Below, in pieces: positions 16,834-25,445 of a stretch of 43,744 bases of DNA. The stretch's first letter is position 1. Each line of letters starts with the position of its first letter. Made by a program: the position numbers and the translations under genes. This DNA comes from Limisphaerales bacterium. GTDB taxonomy: Bacteria > Verrucomicrobiota > Verrucomicrobiia > Limisphaerales > UBA11358. A model generated the notes under the pieces. The model saw only the letters and a list, made by a program, of their open reading frames with translations. It did no database searches and had not been told where the DNA came from. The stretch covers positions 1-43,744 of the forward strand of contig PLAY01000189.1 of NCBI GenBank assembly GCA_003134375.1. Direction: 5' to 3'.

Positions 16834-17106
16834 TCAGTGTTGGTTCAGATATTCCTCAATGCGCTGGGCTTTTCGCAACAGATAAGGCGTGTGCTCCTTG
16901 GACAATTCGACGAACTTCTTCAGCGCCTTCATCGCCGTCCTGAATTCATCGGCAAACTTCTCGTGTTCCTGGTCCTGCCAGGTGTCCCCCAGCGACGTGA
17001 AGCGGGCTTGCAGCAAAACCAGCCGATTTTCCAGGTCGGTGTTGAACCGGTTCAGTTCGTCGGCGAACCGCCGCACTTTTTCGGGATCCATGATTGCCTG
17101 TGCCAT
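16834..17106 (-). CDS. WXG100-family protein (ESAT-6-like)
   Basis: 90 residues, the usual WXG100 length. Two helices flank a turn: LQARFTSLGDTWQDQEHEKF places Trp43-Gln-Asp45 at the W-x-[G/D] position, and the second helix runs through FRTAMKALKKFVELS. Proteins of this family are secreted as dimers by EssC/EccC motors and serve as substrates or carriers. It is on the same strand as the EssC-like gene. The C-terminal IEEYLNQH offers a possible Y-x-x-x signal-like tyrosine but is not a clear YxxxD/E motif. Confidence 0.85.
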   Translation of the reverse strand: MAQAIMDPEKVRRFADELNRFNTDLENRLVLLQARFTSLGDTWQDQEHEKFADEFRTAMKALKKFVELSKEHTPYLLRKAQRIEEYLNQH

Positions 17107-17261
17107 AATTTCCCTTTCGTTGGGCTTTGGGGCGACCCGCTGATTTGGCGAATCGCCGGAAAGAACTTAACATGGTTGTGTCCCGCCGCCGAGTAATTTG
17201 TAACTGAAAACCGAAGTTGATTAAACCGGAGGCAGCCGAGGGAGACACGGGTAACCTCGCA

Positions 17262-17348
17262 ATTTGGGTCGCGCGCATTTACTTCATCGAACCGGCGCAG
17301 TGTGTCCTCGAAACGTTTCGGATCGTGCGATTGTAAACTATCGGCCAC
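17262..17348 (-). pseudogene. DUF4202-like N-terminal fragment
   Basis: The first 29 residues of this frame, including DPKRFEDTLRRFDEVNARDPN, resemble the start of DUF4202 proteins, but the next residues do not continue the family and the frame soon runs into the WXG100 gene region. It is probably a truncated gene. The 359-bp gap 17107-17465 holds nothing else I can name. Confidence 0.4.
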
Positions 17349-17465
17349 GGGCTGGTGTTATTCCAAAACACCCCGCCAGCGCAAGGCGGATTCGGAGGGA
17401 TCCGGTTTCACGGCGATGGCGCAGTTAAAATCCTGGTGAAGGCGAACTGGCAGTCGCCATCAACA

Positions 17466-17879
17466 TCAATGATGGCAGCCGCAGTCGTGGCCGCCGCAAG
17501 AGTCGCTGAGGTCGTCGGGGGTGGGAACTCGGCCGGTTTCGAGCGTCTTGGAGACGTATTTCTGAATCGAGTGTTGAAGGTGGTGAAGCTCTTCTTGGGC
17601 ATCAAGGAAACCGCGCGCGACGGGATTGGCCAGCAGCGTGTCGCGATGTTTCTCAAAATCGGCGATTTCTTTGCCGTCCAACGGCACGGAGTTCTGCTGT
17701 TTTTCCTGAAGCGCCTGCCCTTTGCTCATCACCACTTCATATTGGCCGCGCGCTGTCTCATTGGACAGAAAAGCATCAATCTGCTGGCGGGCGGCGCGCA
17801 GGTTCGGCAGATCAACGATAGTCTGGCACAGTTCGCGGGTCTTTTGCGTGACGGGATTTTCTTCAATTTGAGTCGGCAT
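17466..17879 (-). CDS. YlbF-family protein with Cys/His-rich tail
   Basis: 137 residues. The helical body (TRELCQTIVDLPNLRAARQQ through DAQEELHHLQHSIQKYVSKTL) matches the YlbF/YmcA family, small helical proteins that in Bacillus act in complexes affecting RNase Y and competence. The last residues SCGGHDCGCHH hold three Cys and three His, a possible metal site not needed by the basic fold. The start at 17879 is preferred; another ATG lies 4 codons upstream. It is the most upstream gene of the T7SS-like run on this strand, though 359 bp from the WXG100 gene, so membership is uncertain. Confidence 0.72.
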   Translation of the reverse strand: MPTQIEENPVTQKTRELCQTIVDLPNLRAARQQIDAFLSNETARGQYEVVMSKGQALQEKQQNSVPLDGKEIADFEKHRDTLLANPVARGFLDAQEELHHLQHSIQKYVSKTLETGRVPTPDDLSDSCGGHDCGCHH

Positions 17880-17978
17880 AAAATGTGTCAATTTTCGGTG
17901 CTATTTTCGAACGCACGGCCTTTATCCCGGCGCAAGAGCGGTATAATAAATCACAACAACAAATGAAAAGCAAACAGA

Positions 17979-18005
17979 TTGACAACTCCGATGAGAATGT
18001 ATAAA
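17979..18005 (+). promoter_or_regulatory. Sigma-70-like promoter for symporter gene
   Basis: TTGACA at 17979-17984 and TATAAA at 18000-18005, with a 15-bp spacer (short of the ideal 17), lie just before the ATG at 18023. The leader would be very short. Motif match only. Confidence 0.4.
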
Positions 18006-18022
18006 AACTGCGCCACACATTT

Positions 18023-19945
18023 ATGCAACCAATTCACCTTTCCTGGGTTGATTACACAATTCTGCTCTCTTACACCGGCTTTGTCATCGGCATCGGCTTT
18101 GCGCTGCGGCGCTACATGAAAACGTCCACGGACTTCTTTTTGTCCGGGCGTTCCATTCCCGCGTGGGTCACGGGACTGGCCTTCATGGCTGCCAACCTCG
18201 GCGCGCTCGAACTGGTCGGCATGGCCGCCAACACCACCAAATATGGCATCGCCACCGCCAGTTTTTACTGGATCGGCGCGATTCCGGCGATGGTGTTTCT
18301 GGCGGTCTTCATGATGCCGTTTTATTACGGCTCCAAGGCGCGCTCGGTGCCCGAATATTTGAATATGCGCTTCGACGCGCGCGTGCGCTGCGTGAACTCA
18401 ATTTCGTTCGCGGTCATGACGGTGTTCTCTTCGGGCATTTCCATGGATTGCCTGGCCCGGCTGCTGCATCTGCTGCTCGGCTGGGACTACAACATAAGTC
18501 TTTGGATTTGTTCGGCGGTCGTGCTGCTTTACGTCATCAAAGGCGGGCTGACCTCGGCGATTTACACCGAAGTGCTCCAGTTTTTCATGATTGTCCTCGG
18601 CTTCTCGCCGGTCATTTATCTCGGCCTCAAAGATGTCGGCGGCTGGGATAAATTGAAAGGGACGCTGGGATTGGTGGCCCAACACCCGGCGGCATTGGAC
18701 TTGAGCAGCAAAACCTTTCAGCCGGATGCCTGGACGAGCGTGTGGAAGCCGGTGCTGGCCGGGCCACAAGCCAATCCCATGGGAGTGGACTGGTTTGCGA
18801 TGGCTTTCGGCCTCGGCTTCGTGCTCTCCTTCGGTTACTGGTGCACGAACTTCCTGGTCGTCCAACGCGCGATGGCGGCAAAAAACATGAGAGCCGCCCG
18901 CCGCACACCCCTCATCGCCGCGGTGCCCAAAATGCTTTTCCCGATTCTCGTCGTTTCCCCCGGATTGATTGCTGCCGCCCTCGCGTTCACGGGCAAGGAC
19001 GGGTATCGCCTGCCGCCCAAGATCGTCAACGACAGCGCCTATGTACTGGCGGTTCCCGCCGTCAAGGAGGCCGTCATGCAGAAGGAAGACGAACAAACGG
19101 CCTTCAAGAATATCAGCGCCGCCATCGGGATGAAGCTGAATGAGGCCAAAGTGGATGCCATCGTTAAAGATGCGTCTTCGCTGGATGACAAGGCCATCAA
19201 GGACCGCTTGCAGGACGCCGTTGTCGAAAATGATTACAATGGCGTGATTTTGTCGCTGGTCAAAAAGTATTGCCCCACGGGGCTGCTTGGCCTGGCGTTG
19301 ACGGCGCTGCTCGCGTCGTTCATGTCCGGAATGGCCGGCAATGTCACGGCGTTCAACACGATTTGGACCTACGATCTTTACCAGGCCTACATTGCGCCGA
19401 ACAAAAGCGACCAGCATTATTTTAGAATGGGGCAGGGGATTACCGTGGTCGGCATCTTGTTGAGCATTGCCTGCGCTTACTTCGCCAAAAGGTATGACAA
19501 TGCCATGGATGTGATTCAACTGGTGTTCAGTTTCGTGAACGCGCCGGTGTTTGCCACGTTCGTGCTGGCGATGTTTTGGAAGCGAACGACCGGCACGGGG
19601 GCCTTCCTCGGTCTTTTGGCCGGTATTTCCACATCGACATTGGTTCATGGTCTCACCATCGCCGAAGGCAAGGGCGGTTGGTTGGGGTCGGCTTTATACA
19701 CCTTCCCCTCCAGCATGGCCCAAAATTTCTGGCTGGCGATCTGTGCGTTCGTTGTCTGTTTTGTTCTGACCCTGGTAATTTCACTGGCGACGAAACGGAC
19801 GAAAACCGACGAAGAACTTAAAGGCTTGGTGTATTCGCTGACACCGAAGCTCAAGGACGAGGATCAAAACTGGCTGTTGCGTCCGGCGGTCTTCGGCACG
19901 ATTCTGCTTGTAGTTTGTGTCATTCTCAACGTCATCTTTTGGTAG
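18023..19945 (+). CDS. Sodium:solute symporter (SSS family), sugar-type
   Basis: 640-residue inner-membrane transporter of the SSS/SGLT family, importing a solute with sodium ions. About 14 hydrophobic segments are visible. Early hallmarks are TDFFLSGRSIPAW and AANLGALELVGMA, then GGLTSAIYTEVLQ, a stretch seen in sugar-type members. A loop of about 100 residues (LPPKIVNDSAYVLA to VVENDYNGVILS) separates two membrane blocks and is longer than in SglT-like members. It is followed at 12 bp by a small membrane protein and then galactokinase, so galactose or a related sugar is the likely cargo (inferred). A promoter-like pair precedes it. Confidence 0.9.
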   Translation: MQPIHLSWVDYTILLSYTGFVIGIGFALRRYMKTSTDFFLSGRSIPAWVTGLAFMAANLGALELVGMAANTTKYGIATASFYWIGAIPAMVFLAVFMMPFYYGSKARSVPEYLNMRFDARVRCVNSISFAVMTVFSSGISMDCLARLLHLLLGWDYNISLWICSAVVLLYVIKGGLTSAIYTEVLQFFMIVLGFSPVIYLGLKDVGGWDKLKGTLGLVAQHPAALDLSSKTFQPDAWTSVWKPVLAGPQANPMGVDWFAMAFGLGFVLSFGYWCTNFLVVQRAMAAKNMRAARRTPLIAAVPKMLFPILVVSPGLIAAALAFTGKDGYRLPPKIVNDSAYVLAVPAVKEAVMQKEDEQTAFKNISAAIGMKLNEAKVDAIVKDASSLDDKAIKDRLQDAVVENDYNGVILSLVKKYCPTGLLGLALTALLASFMSGMAGNVTAFNTIWTYDLYQAYIAPNKSDQHYFRMGQGITVVGILLSIACAYFAKRYDNAMDVIQLVFSFVNAPVFATFVLAMFWKRTTGTGAFLGLLAGISTSTLVHGLTIAEGKGGWLGSALYTFPSSMAQNFWLAICAFVVCFVLTLVISLATKRTKTDEELKGLVYSLTPKLKDEDQNWLLRPAVFGTILLVVCVILNVIFW

Positions 19946-19957
19946 AAAGGAAAATTT

Positions 19958-20161
19958 ATGGGACTCGATATTCGCTGGCCAATCGGCCTTATGTTCTCGC
20001 TCATCGGCGCGCTGCTGGTGATCACTGGTCTGCTCAATGGCGCGGATGCGCGCTCACTCAACATCAACGTAAACCTCTGGTGGGGAGTCGTTTTGCTCGT
20101 TTTTGGTGTGTTAATGCTGCTCGGCGCGATGCGGAGCCGGAAAACGCCACCACCGGCCTGA
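19958..20161 (+). CDS. Small two-span membrane protein
   Basis: 67 residues with two hydrophobic helices (about 8-26 and 41-57) joined by a short polar loop ARSLNINVNLWW. An AAAGGAAAA purine run lies 5-8 bases before the ATG. I know no named family. It sits between the SSS transporter and galactokinase on the same strand, 12 bp and 67 bp away, so it may be an accessory subunit of the symporter. Confidence 0.75.
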   Translation: MGLDIRWPIGLMFSLIGALLVITGLLNGADARSLNINVNLWWGVVLLVFGVLMLLGAMRSRKTPPPA

Positions 20162-20228
20162 CCAGCCAAAATTATCCTTTGCCAGCGACGTTTTTGTACG
20201 TTATATTGCCGCTAATGTTGTACCAAAT

Positions 20229-21464
20229 ATGACCCTGAAAGAACTCACCGACCACACAGTCCGGGAATTCGTTAAAAAGTATGGCCGTCAGCCGCGCTGG
20301 ATTGTTGCCGCGCCTGGTCGTGTTAACATCATCGGTGAGCATACCGATTATAACGATGGGTTTGTGCTCCCGATGGCGATTGAGCTTTACACCGTCATCG
20401 CCGCTGATAGTTCGACCCAAGAGACGAACCAAATCCGGCTTTACTCCACCCTTGGCGACAAACCCGCCGTCGTGGACCTTACGAAACCGTTGAAGCCCCT
20501 TCCGAAAGGCTCGTGGGCCAATTATCCGGTCGGTGTTATTGCCGCTTTTCTCGCCCGCGGACTGAATCCCGGCGGCTTCGATGCGATGATTCATTCGACC
20601 GTGCCGTTTGGTGGCGGTTTGTCCAGCAGCGCAGCCCTCGAAGTGGCCACCGCCACGCTGCTCGAAGTCATCACCGGCAAAAAACTCGATCTGGTTGAAA
20701 AGGCGCTGCTTTGCCAGAAGGCCGAGCACGAATATGCCGGAATGCCGTGCGGCATCATGGACCAGTTCATTTCCATCATGGGCCGGGAAAACCAGGTCTT
20801 GTTGCTCGACTGCCGCTCGCGGAAACCCGAGCTGGTACCGATGAGCGACCCGTCGGTGACCGTGCTTATCATCAATACCAACGTGAGGCACCAACTGACG
20901 GGCAGTGAATATCCCATGCGCCGCAAACAGTGCGAGGCCGCCGCAAAAATTCTCGGCGTGCCTTCGCTTCGCGACGCCACTACCGAATTGCTCGAACACG
21001 CAAAGGGCAGGATGGAAAAGGATGTTTATCACCGCGCGCGCCATGTCATCGGCGAAATCGAGCGCACCCAGCACGCTGCCGACGACATTCGCGCCTCGAA
21101 CTGGCCGGCCGTTGGCCAGCTCATGTATGCCAGTCACCGCTCACTCCGCAACGATTACGAGGTGAGTTGCAAGGCGCTGGACACCGTCGTGGACATCGCC
21201 AAAGTCATCGGCCTCAAAGGCGGAATGTTCGGCTGTCGCATGACCGGCGCCGGTTTCGGCGGTTGCGCCGTCGCTTTGGTGAAGACCGACGCCATCGACG
21301 CCATCTCGAAGAAGATCGCGGCGGATTACAAGAAAAAGACCGGAATCGAAGCCACCATTTTTATTTCGCGGCCGGCAGCCGGCGCGACGGTTATCAAAAA
21401 CAACGGCTCAGGCAGCCCATCTGTTCGCACGAACATTTGCGCGCGTGTGTCCGTGCCGGCTTAA
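20229..21464 (+). CDS. galK: Galactokinase
   Basis: Phosphorylates alpha-D-galactose with ATP to galactose 1-phosphate, first step of the Leloir pathway; cytoplasmic GHMP kinase. 411 residues. The galactokinase signature [13 protein letters not shown] (30-42), the GHMP ATP loop [12 protein letters not shown] (127-138), and the third motif [16 protein letters not shown] are intact. A C-terminal extension of about 25 residues after ISRPAAG is unusual. It follows the sugar symporter and a small membrane gene; galT and galE are not in the window. Its stop overlaps the stop of the convergent phosphofructokinase gene. Confidence 0.96.
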   Translation: MTLKELTDHTVREFVKKYGRQPRWIVAAPGRVNIIGEHTDYNDGFVLPMAIELYTVIAADSSTQETNQIRLYSTLGDKPAVVDLTKPLKPLPKGSWANYPVGVIAAFLARGLNPGGFDAMIHSTVPFGGGLSSSAALEVATATLLEVITGKKLDLVEKALLCQKAEHEYAGMPCGIMDQFISIMGRENQVLLLDCRSRKPELVPMSDPSVTVLIINTNVRHQLTGSEYPMRRKQCEAAAKILGVPSLRDATTELLEHAKGRMEKDVYHRARHVIGEIERTQHAADDIRASNWPAVGQLMYASHRSLRNDYEVSCKALDTVVDIAKVIGLKGGMFGCRMTGAGFGGCAVALVKTDAIDAISKKIAADYKKKTGIEATIFISRPAAGATVIKNNGSGSPSVRTNICARVSVPA

Positions 21465-22588
21465 TCCCCCAGGCAGGTTCCCACGCGGCGGGCGGTTTCC
21501 ACCCATGAATGATTGGGTGGAACGGTTTTGCGCTTGCCGGCGACTTTTACCAGCGGCACGGGTTCCGTGCCATTGCCCCGCGAGGCCACCATCACACCAA
21601 AAACATTTTCGTGGATCAAATCCGCGCACGCGCTGCCAAACCGCGTGGCGAGCAACCGGTCCGCCGGCGACGGCGTGCCACCGCGTTGCACATAACCGAG
21701 AATGGTGACGCGCGATTCGAGGTGCGTGAGTTCCTCAAGCGTTTTTGCGAGCCGGAGCGTGTTGCCGGCGTGCCTGGCGTCGAGCGCGGCAAGTTCGAGT
21801 TTGGCCTCGTTCCGTTCGTGCGGGTTACGCGCCTTCTCCTTGCGATTTTCGGCGGCGGCAAAGGCGCGCGCGTCTTCCACGCCCATCGCGCCCTCGGCCA
21901 CGGCCACAATGCTGAAATTGGTTCCGTGCCGGCTGCGACGCCGGATGGCTTCAACAATTTTATCAACGTGGTAGGGAATTTCGGGAATCAAAATCACGTC
22001 TGCGCCACCAGCAATGCCCGCGCCCAGCGCCAGCCAGCCCGCGCGATGCCCCATGATTTCCGCGACCACGATGCGATGATGACTGTGCGCCGTGCTGTGC
22101 AGACGGTCGATGGTTTCCGTGGCAATGTCCAGCGCCGTGGCGAAACCGATGGATGAGTCCGTCATCGCCACGTCGTTGTCAATGGTTTTGGGGATTGAGA
22201 TGATGTTAAGACCGGCTTCGGAAAGGCGCAGCGCGTTTTTCTGCGTGCCGCCGCCGCCCAGGCACACCAACGCGTCGAGCCCGTATTTCGCGTAATTTTT
22301 TACAATGACGCCAGTCATGTCGCGCGAGCGGCCGTCAATCTTCATGCGGTGCGGCTTGTCGCGGCTCGTGCCAAGGATTGTGCCGCCGACGGTGAGAATT
22401 CCGGCCAGCACATTTCGATCCAGCCGCAGCCGCCGGTCCGTGACCAGGCCGCGGAAGCCGTCGCGAAAGCCAATGATCTCCATGCCGTAAAAACCGAGAG
22501 CGGTCTTGCCGACGCCGCGAATGGCGGCGTTCAGACCGGGGCTGTCGCCGCCGGCCGTCAAAATGCCAATGCGTTTGGTCTTGGTCAT
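21461..22588 (-). CDS. 6-phosphofructokinase (PfkA superfamily)
   Basis: Converts fructose 6-phosphate to fructose 1,6-bisphosphate in glycolysis. 375 residues from the ATG at 22588 (a GTG 12 bp upstream is possible). [13 protein letters not shown] opens the protein; PKTIDNDV (133-140) carries the catalytic Asp residues; MGHRAGWLA and the late [10 protein letters not shown] are typical. The donor-site motif normally GGDGS or GGDD reads GGGGT (111-115), so the Mg-binding aspartate is replaced and the donor (ATP or pyrophosphate) cannot be predicted. A charged helical insert ([20 protein letters not shown]) near residue 250 is noticeable. Convergent and 4-bp overlapping with galK. Confidence 0.93.
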   Translation of the reverse strand: MTKTKRIGILTAGGDSPGLNAAIRGVGKTALGFYGMEIIGFRDGFRGLVTDRRLRLDRNVLAGILTVGGTILGTSRDKPHRMKIDGRSRDMTGVIVKNYAKYGLDALVCLGGGGTQKNALRLSEAGLNIISIPKTIDNDVAMTDSSIGFATALDIATETIDRLHSTAHSHHRIVVAEIMGHRAGWLALGAGIAGGADVILIPEIPYHVDKIVEAIRRRSRHGTNFSIVAVAEGAMGVEDARAFAAAENRKEKARNPHERNEAKLELAALDARHAGNTLRLAKTLEELTHLESRVTILGYVQRGGTPSPADRLLATRFGSACADLIHENVFGVMVASRGNGTEPVPLVKVAGKRKTVPPNHSWVETARRVGTCLGD

Positions 22589-22659
22589 GGTCTTCGCCAC
22601 ATGTGAATCCGAAAAAAGCGGTTATTTGTCGAGAACAACTTTTTGCCATTCTCATTAGT

Positions 22660-22786
22660 ACCCTGCTTTAGCTGGGTGTGGAACGGTGAGGATGTGTTTA
22701 AACCGCTTCAGCGGTTTCCATCCACAGAAACCGTTGAAACGGTTACGCGACCGCCACGTTCCCTGGCCATCCCGCAAAAGCAGGGT
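22660..22786. repeat. Compound inverted repeat (REP-like)
   Basis: Outer arms ACCCTGCTTTAGCTGGG (22660-22676) and CCCGCAAAAGCAGGGT (22771-22786) are imperfect inverted copies. Inside are hairpins AAACCGC-TTCA-GCGGTTT (22700-22717) and AACCG-TTGAAA-CGGTT. It fills the gap between the pfk start and the end of the YfhO-like gene. No gene is visible. Confidence 0.8.
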
Positions 22787-22787
22787 G

Positions 22788-25187
22788 TTAATGAGAGTTT
22801 TTCAATGTTGCCGGAGGAGTTCGCTTTCTCAGCAAGTGGAGGAAAATGAAGCAATTCACCACCATGCAAATCGAGACCGCCGCGCCGAATTGAAACGCCC
22901 GGTCTTCGTAAGCCAGCCGGATGGAATGCCGCCCAGCCGGAACTTGAACGGCTTGAAATGCGTGATTCGCCCGCAATAAAGGCGCCGGCTGGCCGTCCAC
23001 GTAAGCGCGCCAGTTGTGATACCAGGTTTGCGCCACGACGACGAGCGACGGTTCAGAAGCTTCAACTTCAATATCCACCTGCTGCGGCGTGAATTTTGAA
23101 TTTAGCACCCGTGCATTCGTTTGATTCGTGGCGGTCACAAGCAGTTTTGCTTCCGGTGATAGAAAAACAATTTTACTTCCGTCAAAACTGTTTTGCCCCA
23201 GCGCGCGGAGCGTGTTCGTGTTGTCGAGGAAGACCGGTTGTTGTCCGGCAGTGACAAGTGGCAGAAAAGTTTTGCAGGCCTGCCAGTGGAAAAATTCATC
23301 CGGCGCGGTGATTTGCGAGACGCCCAGGAAATCATTGAGCTTTGGGAAATTTGCATTGGTCGCGCCGTAAAGCAGTGAAATCAGGCCGTCGCTCTCGCGC
23401 GGCACGAGCGAGAAAAATCCGTCCACTTTCGGCACGGCATCGAGCAGGTTGCAGTTCGCGCAATAGCCCAGCCGCTTCGCCAGGTAATTATTTTTCGGAT
23501 CGCTCAACGCGAAGCGGATGAAGTTCATCGCCGCCTTCGGTGTGACCATCGCGCGCGATTCGCCCAGCGCCGGCTGTGGCTGCATGGCCAGCCTGGCGCG
23601 CGCGAGATTCAATTCATACACACTCGAAGGGACCGTCGGATTTTGCGCCGGCTCATGCGTGAAAACGTCGAGCCAGGCGACGATAATCAGGATGAGTGGC
23701 GCGATGCGGCGCAGACCCGGCGCGTTTTCACGCGTTAAAACGAACAGCAATGCGCCGGTCAAAATCAAAAAAACCGCGCGTGACAAACCGTTGAGCAATG
23801 TCGCGTGAACGTCATCCGTCGGAAACGGGAATCGCCACGCCCAAAAAAGAATTCCCGCGATGAGCGCCAGCAAAATGGCTCCGGCCAGAACGAGACGCTT
23901 GTTAAAGGCCGATTTTTCCTCGCTTCGCAAATTCTGCTGGTGTGCAAGGGCAAATGCGGCGAGCAGTGGCGCAAGAAAGGCCGTGAGTGTCACGTATTTG
24001 ATGGGGTACGTCATCAAGCTCAGTTGCGGGATGATTTTTCGCAGGGCGGGATAGACGAAAGTGTTTTCACCGAGCGCAAATATCAAAGACACCAGCGCAA
24101 TCGCCCCCAGCAACCACACGCGCCTTTCCCGGATCGTCCAAATTGCCAGCAATGCCAGCCAGAGCGCGCCGATGCCAAGATAGTAGGACGACGTCCAGTA
24201 CTGGCCGTTTTGGAAGAACACGCCTTCGGTCCAGGTGCGGCCGAAAGCCATCGGCACCAGAAAATTCACCCAGCCCCAGCCGGGCATGGACCAGCGCGTG
24301 TCCGCGTAGCCGGCGCTCCGCTGCGAATGGGCGGCAAGATCGAGGAACGGCAGCAGTTGCACCGCCGCCAGCGCAATCACCAGCGCCACGACCAATGGAA
24401 ACCGCCAGAGCATTGAGATGCGGGGTGATTCGCCTTTCACGAACTGTTGAATCCACAGTGCCAGCAACAAAATCCACGTGAGAAAAATGATTTCTGGGCC
24501 GCCGGCGAGCATTTGCAGCGCGCCGGCAAACGCGGCCAGGATGATTTTTCGCCCACCTTCGCGCCACGCCAGTTCGACCGCGAGCACGACCCACGGCATC
24601 CAACTGAGCGTGGCGATGTGACTCGGCCACATGAGCAGGTTGAGCGTCAGACCGTTGAACGCAAAGGCCACGCCTGCGAACGCCGCCGCGAACGAGTTGG
24701 CCGCCTGCGTGGCCGTAGCTCCATTGCCAGACAGCTGGGCCGAAACCGGCCAGGCGTTGTATGCGCCAAAAACAGACGATACTTCGGCGCGGCGAAGGCC
24801 CGTCCATCGTCGCGCGAGGAAGAACATGCCGAAGCCCGCGAACCACAGATGCAGCAGGCAGAAAAAGCCCAGCGACCATTGCAGCGGCAGTAGGAGGTAA
24901 ATCAGAGACGGCGGGTAGAGCGGCATGGTGTTCCACTGCGCGAGGAACGGTACGCCGCAATTGTTGTAGGGATCCCAAAAAGGTAGTTCTCCGTGCCGGA
25001 AACATTCCTGCTGAAAATGGGCGAGGGGATAAGCGAAAAAACCATAGTCGCGCACCACAAACGTTTCCAATCCAAGCAGGACCTGCGGGAACGCGGCGAA
25101 AATCAGCAGCGCGAGCAGCAGCGCAAACCGCCACGGCGTGAATCCTGGGTCAATCGGGTTGCCGGTTTTGCCAACGGATTGTTGCAC
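22788..25187 (-). CDS. YfhO-like polytopic membrane protein (GT-C type)
   Basis: About 799 residues from a GTG at 25187. Roughly a dozen hydrophobic segments occur in the N-terminal 520 residues, with the loop DYGFFAYPLAHFQQECFRHG followed by PFWDPYNNCGVPFLA, a recognisable YfhO/GT-C pattern. A soluble C-terminal part ends with a beta-rich domain (YHNWRAYVDGQPAPLLRANH) and one last TM, as in YfhO. Homologues add sugars to teichoic acids or lipids. The frame is open upstream to 25898, but that region is REP hairpins and antisense to the fumarase alpha gene. Start is the least certain part. No neighbouring genes point to its acceptor. Confidence 0.85.
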   Translation of the reverse strand: MQQSVGKTGNPIDPGFTPWRFALLLALLIFAAFPQVLLGLETFVVRDYGFFAYPLAHFQQECFRHGELPFWDPYNNCGVPFLAQWNTMPLYPPSLIYLLLPLQWSLGFFCLLHLWFAGFGMFFLARRWTGLRRAEVSSVFGAYNAWPVSAQLSGNGATATQAANSFAAAFAGVAFAFNGLTLNLLMWPSHIATLSWMPWVVLAVELAWREGGRKIILAAFAGALQMLAGGPEIIFLTWILLLALWIQQFVKGESPRISMLWRFPLVVALVIALAAVQLLPFLDLAAHSQRSAGYADTRWSMPGWGWVNFLVPMAFGRTWTEGVFFQNGQYWTSSYYLGIGALWLALLAIWTIRERRVWLLGAIALVSLIFALGENTFVYPALRKIIPQLSLMTYPIKYVTLTAFLAPLLAAFALAHQQNLRSEEKSAFNKRLVLAGAILLALIAGILFWAWRFPFPTDDVHATLLNGLSRAVFLILTGALLFVLTRENAPGLRRIAPLILIIVAWLDVFTHEPAQNPTVPSSVYELNLARARLAMQPQPALGESRAMVTPKAAMNFIRFALSDPKNNYLAKRLGYCANCNLLDAVPKVDGFFSLVPRESDGLISLLYGATNANFPKLNDFLGVSQITAPDEFFHWQACKTFLPLVTAGQQPVFLDNTNTLRALGQNSFDGSKIVFLSPEAKLLVTATNQTNARVLNSKFTPQQVDIEVEASEPSLVVVAQTWYHNWRAYVDGQPAPLLRANHAFQAVQVPAGRHSIRLAYEDRAFQFGAAVSICMVVNCFIFLHLLRKRTPPATLKNSH

Positions 25188-25263
25188 GCGCAGATTAAAA
25201 CTGGCGGCGGCGCAAAATGCAACTGCGCGCAATTTGGTGGGTAGCACCCGCGTCTCGCGGGTT

Positions 25264-25389
25264 AAATTCGGCGTCCCGCCGAATTTCGTCGAGGAACGGA
25301 CAAATGCAAGGGATTGTTCAATGGTCGAGTTTCGTGCGTCGGCAAAGGTTTTCGGCGGGACGCCGAAAACAACAGGCCGGAGGCCTGTG
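25264..25389. repeat. Chain of three hairpins with TCC/GGA loops
   Basis: AAATTCGGCG-TCC-CGCCGAATTT (25264-25286), GTTTTCGGCG-GGA-CGCCGAAAAC (25348-25370) and ACAGGCC-GGA-GGCCTGT (25373-25389). They lie between the divergent YfhO-like and fumarase alpha genes; a REP-type cluster. Any promoters for these two genes must be in or around it. Confidence 0.85.
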
Positions 25390-25445
25390 CCACCAAACCC
25401 GTGTCCAGATTGACTTGGCTTTTGCGTACCTTTAGCTTCTGGGTG

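Noticed and set aside
18398..19648. 416-residue minus-strand ORF
   Set aside because: Antisense to the sodium:solute symporter; Arg/His/Gln-rich shadow.
24067..25134. 355-residue minus-strand ORF in another frame of the YfhO-like gene
   Set aside because: Out-of-frame Ala/Arg-rich translation; the membrane-segment pattern belongs to the other frame.
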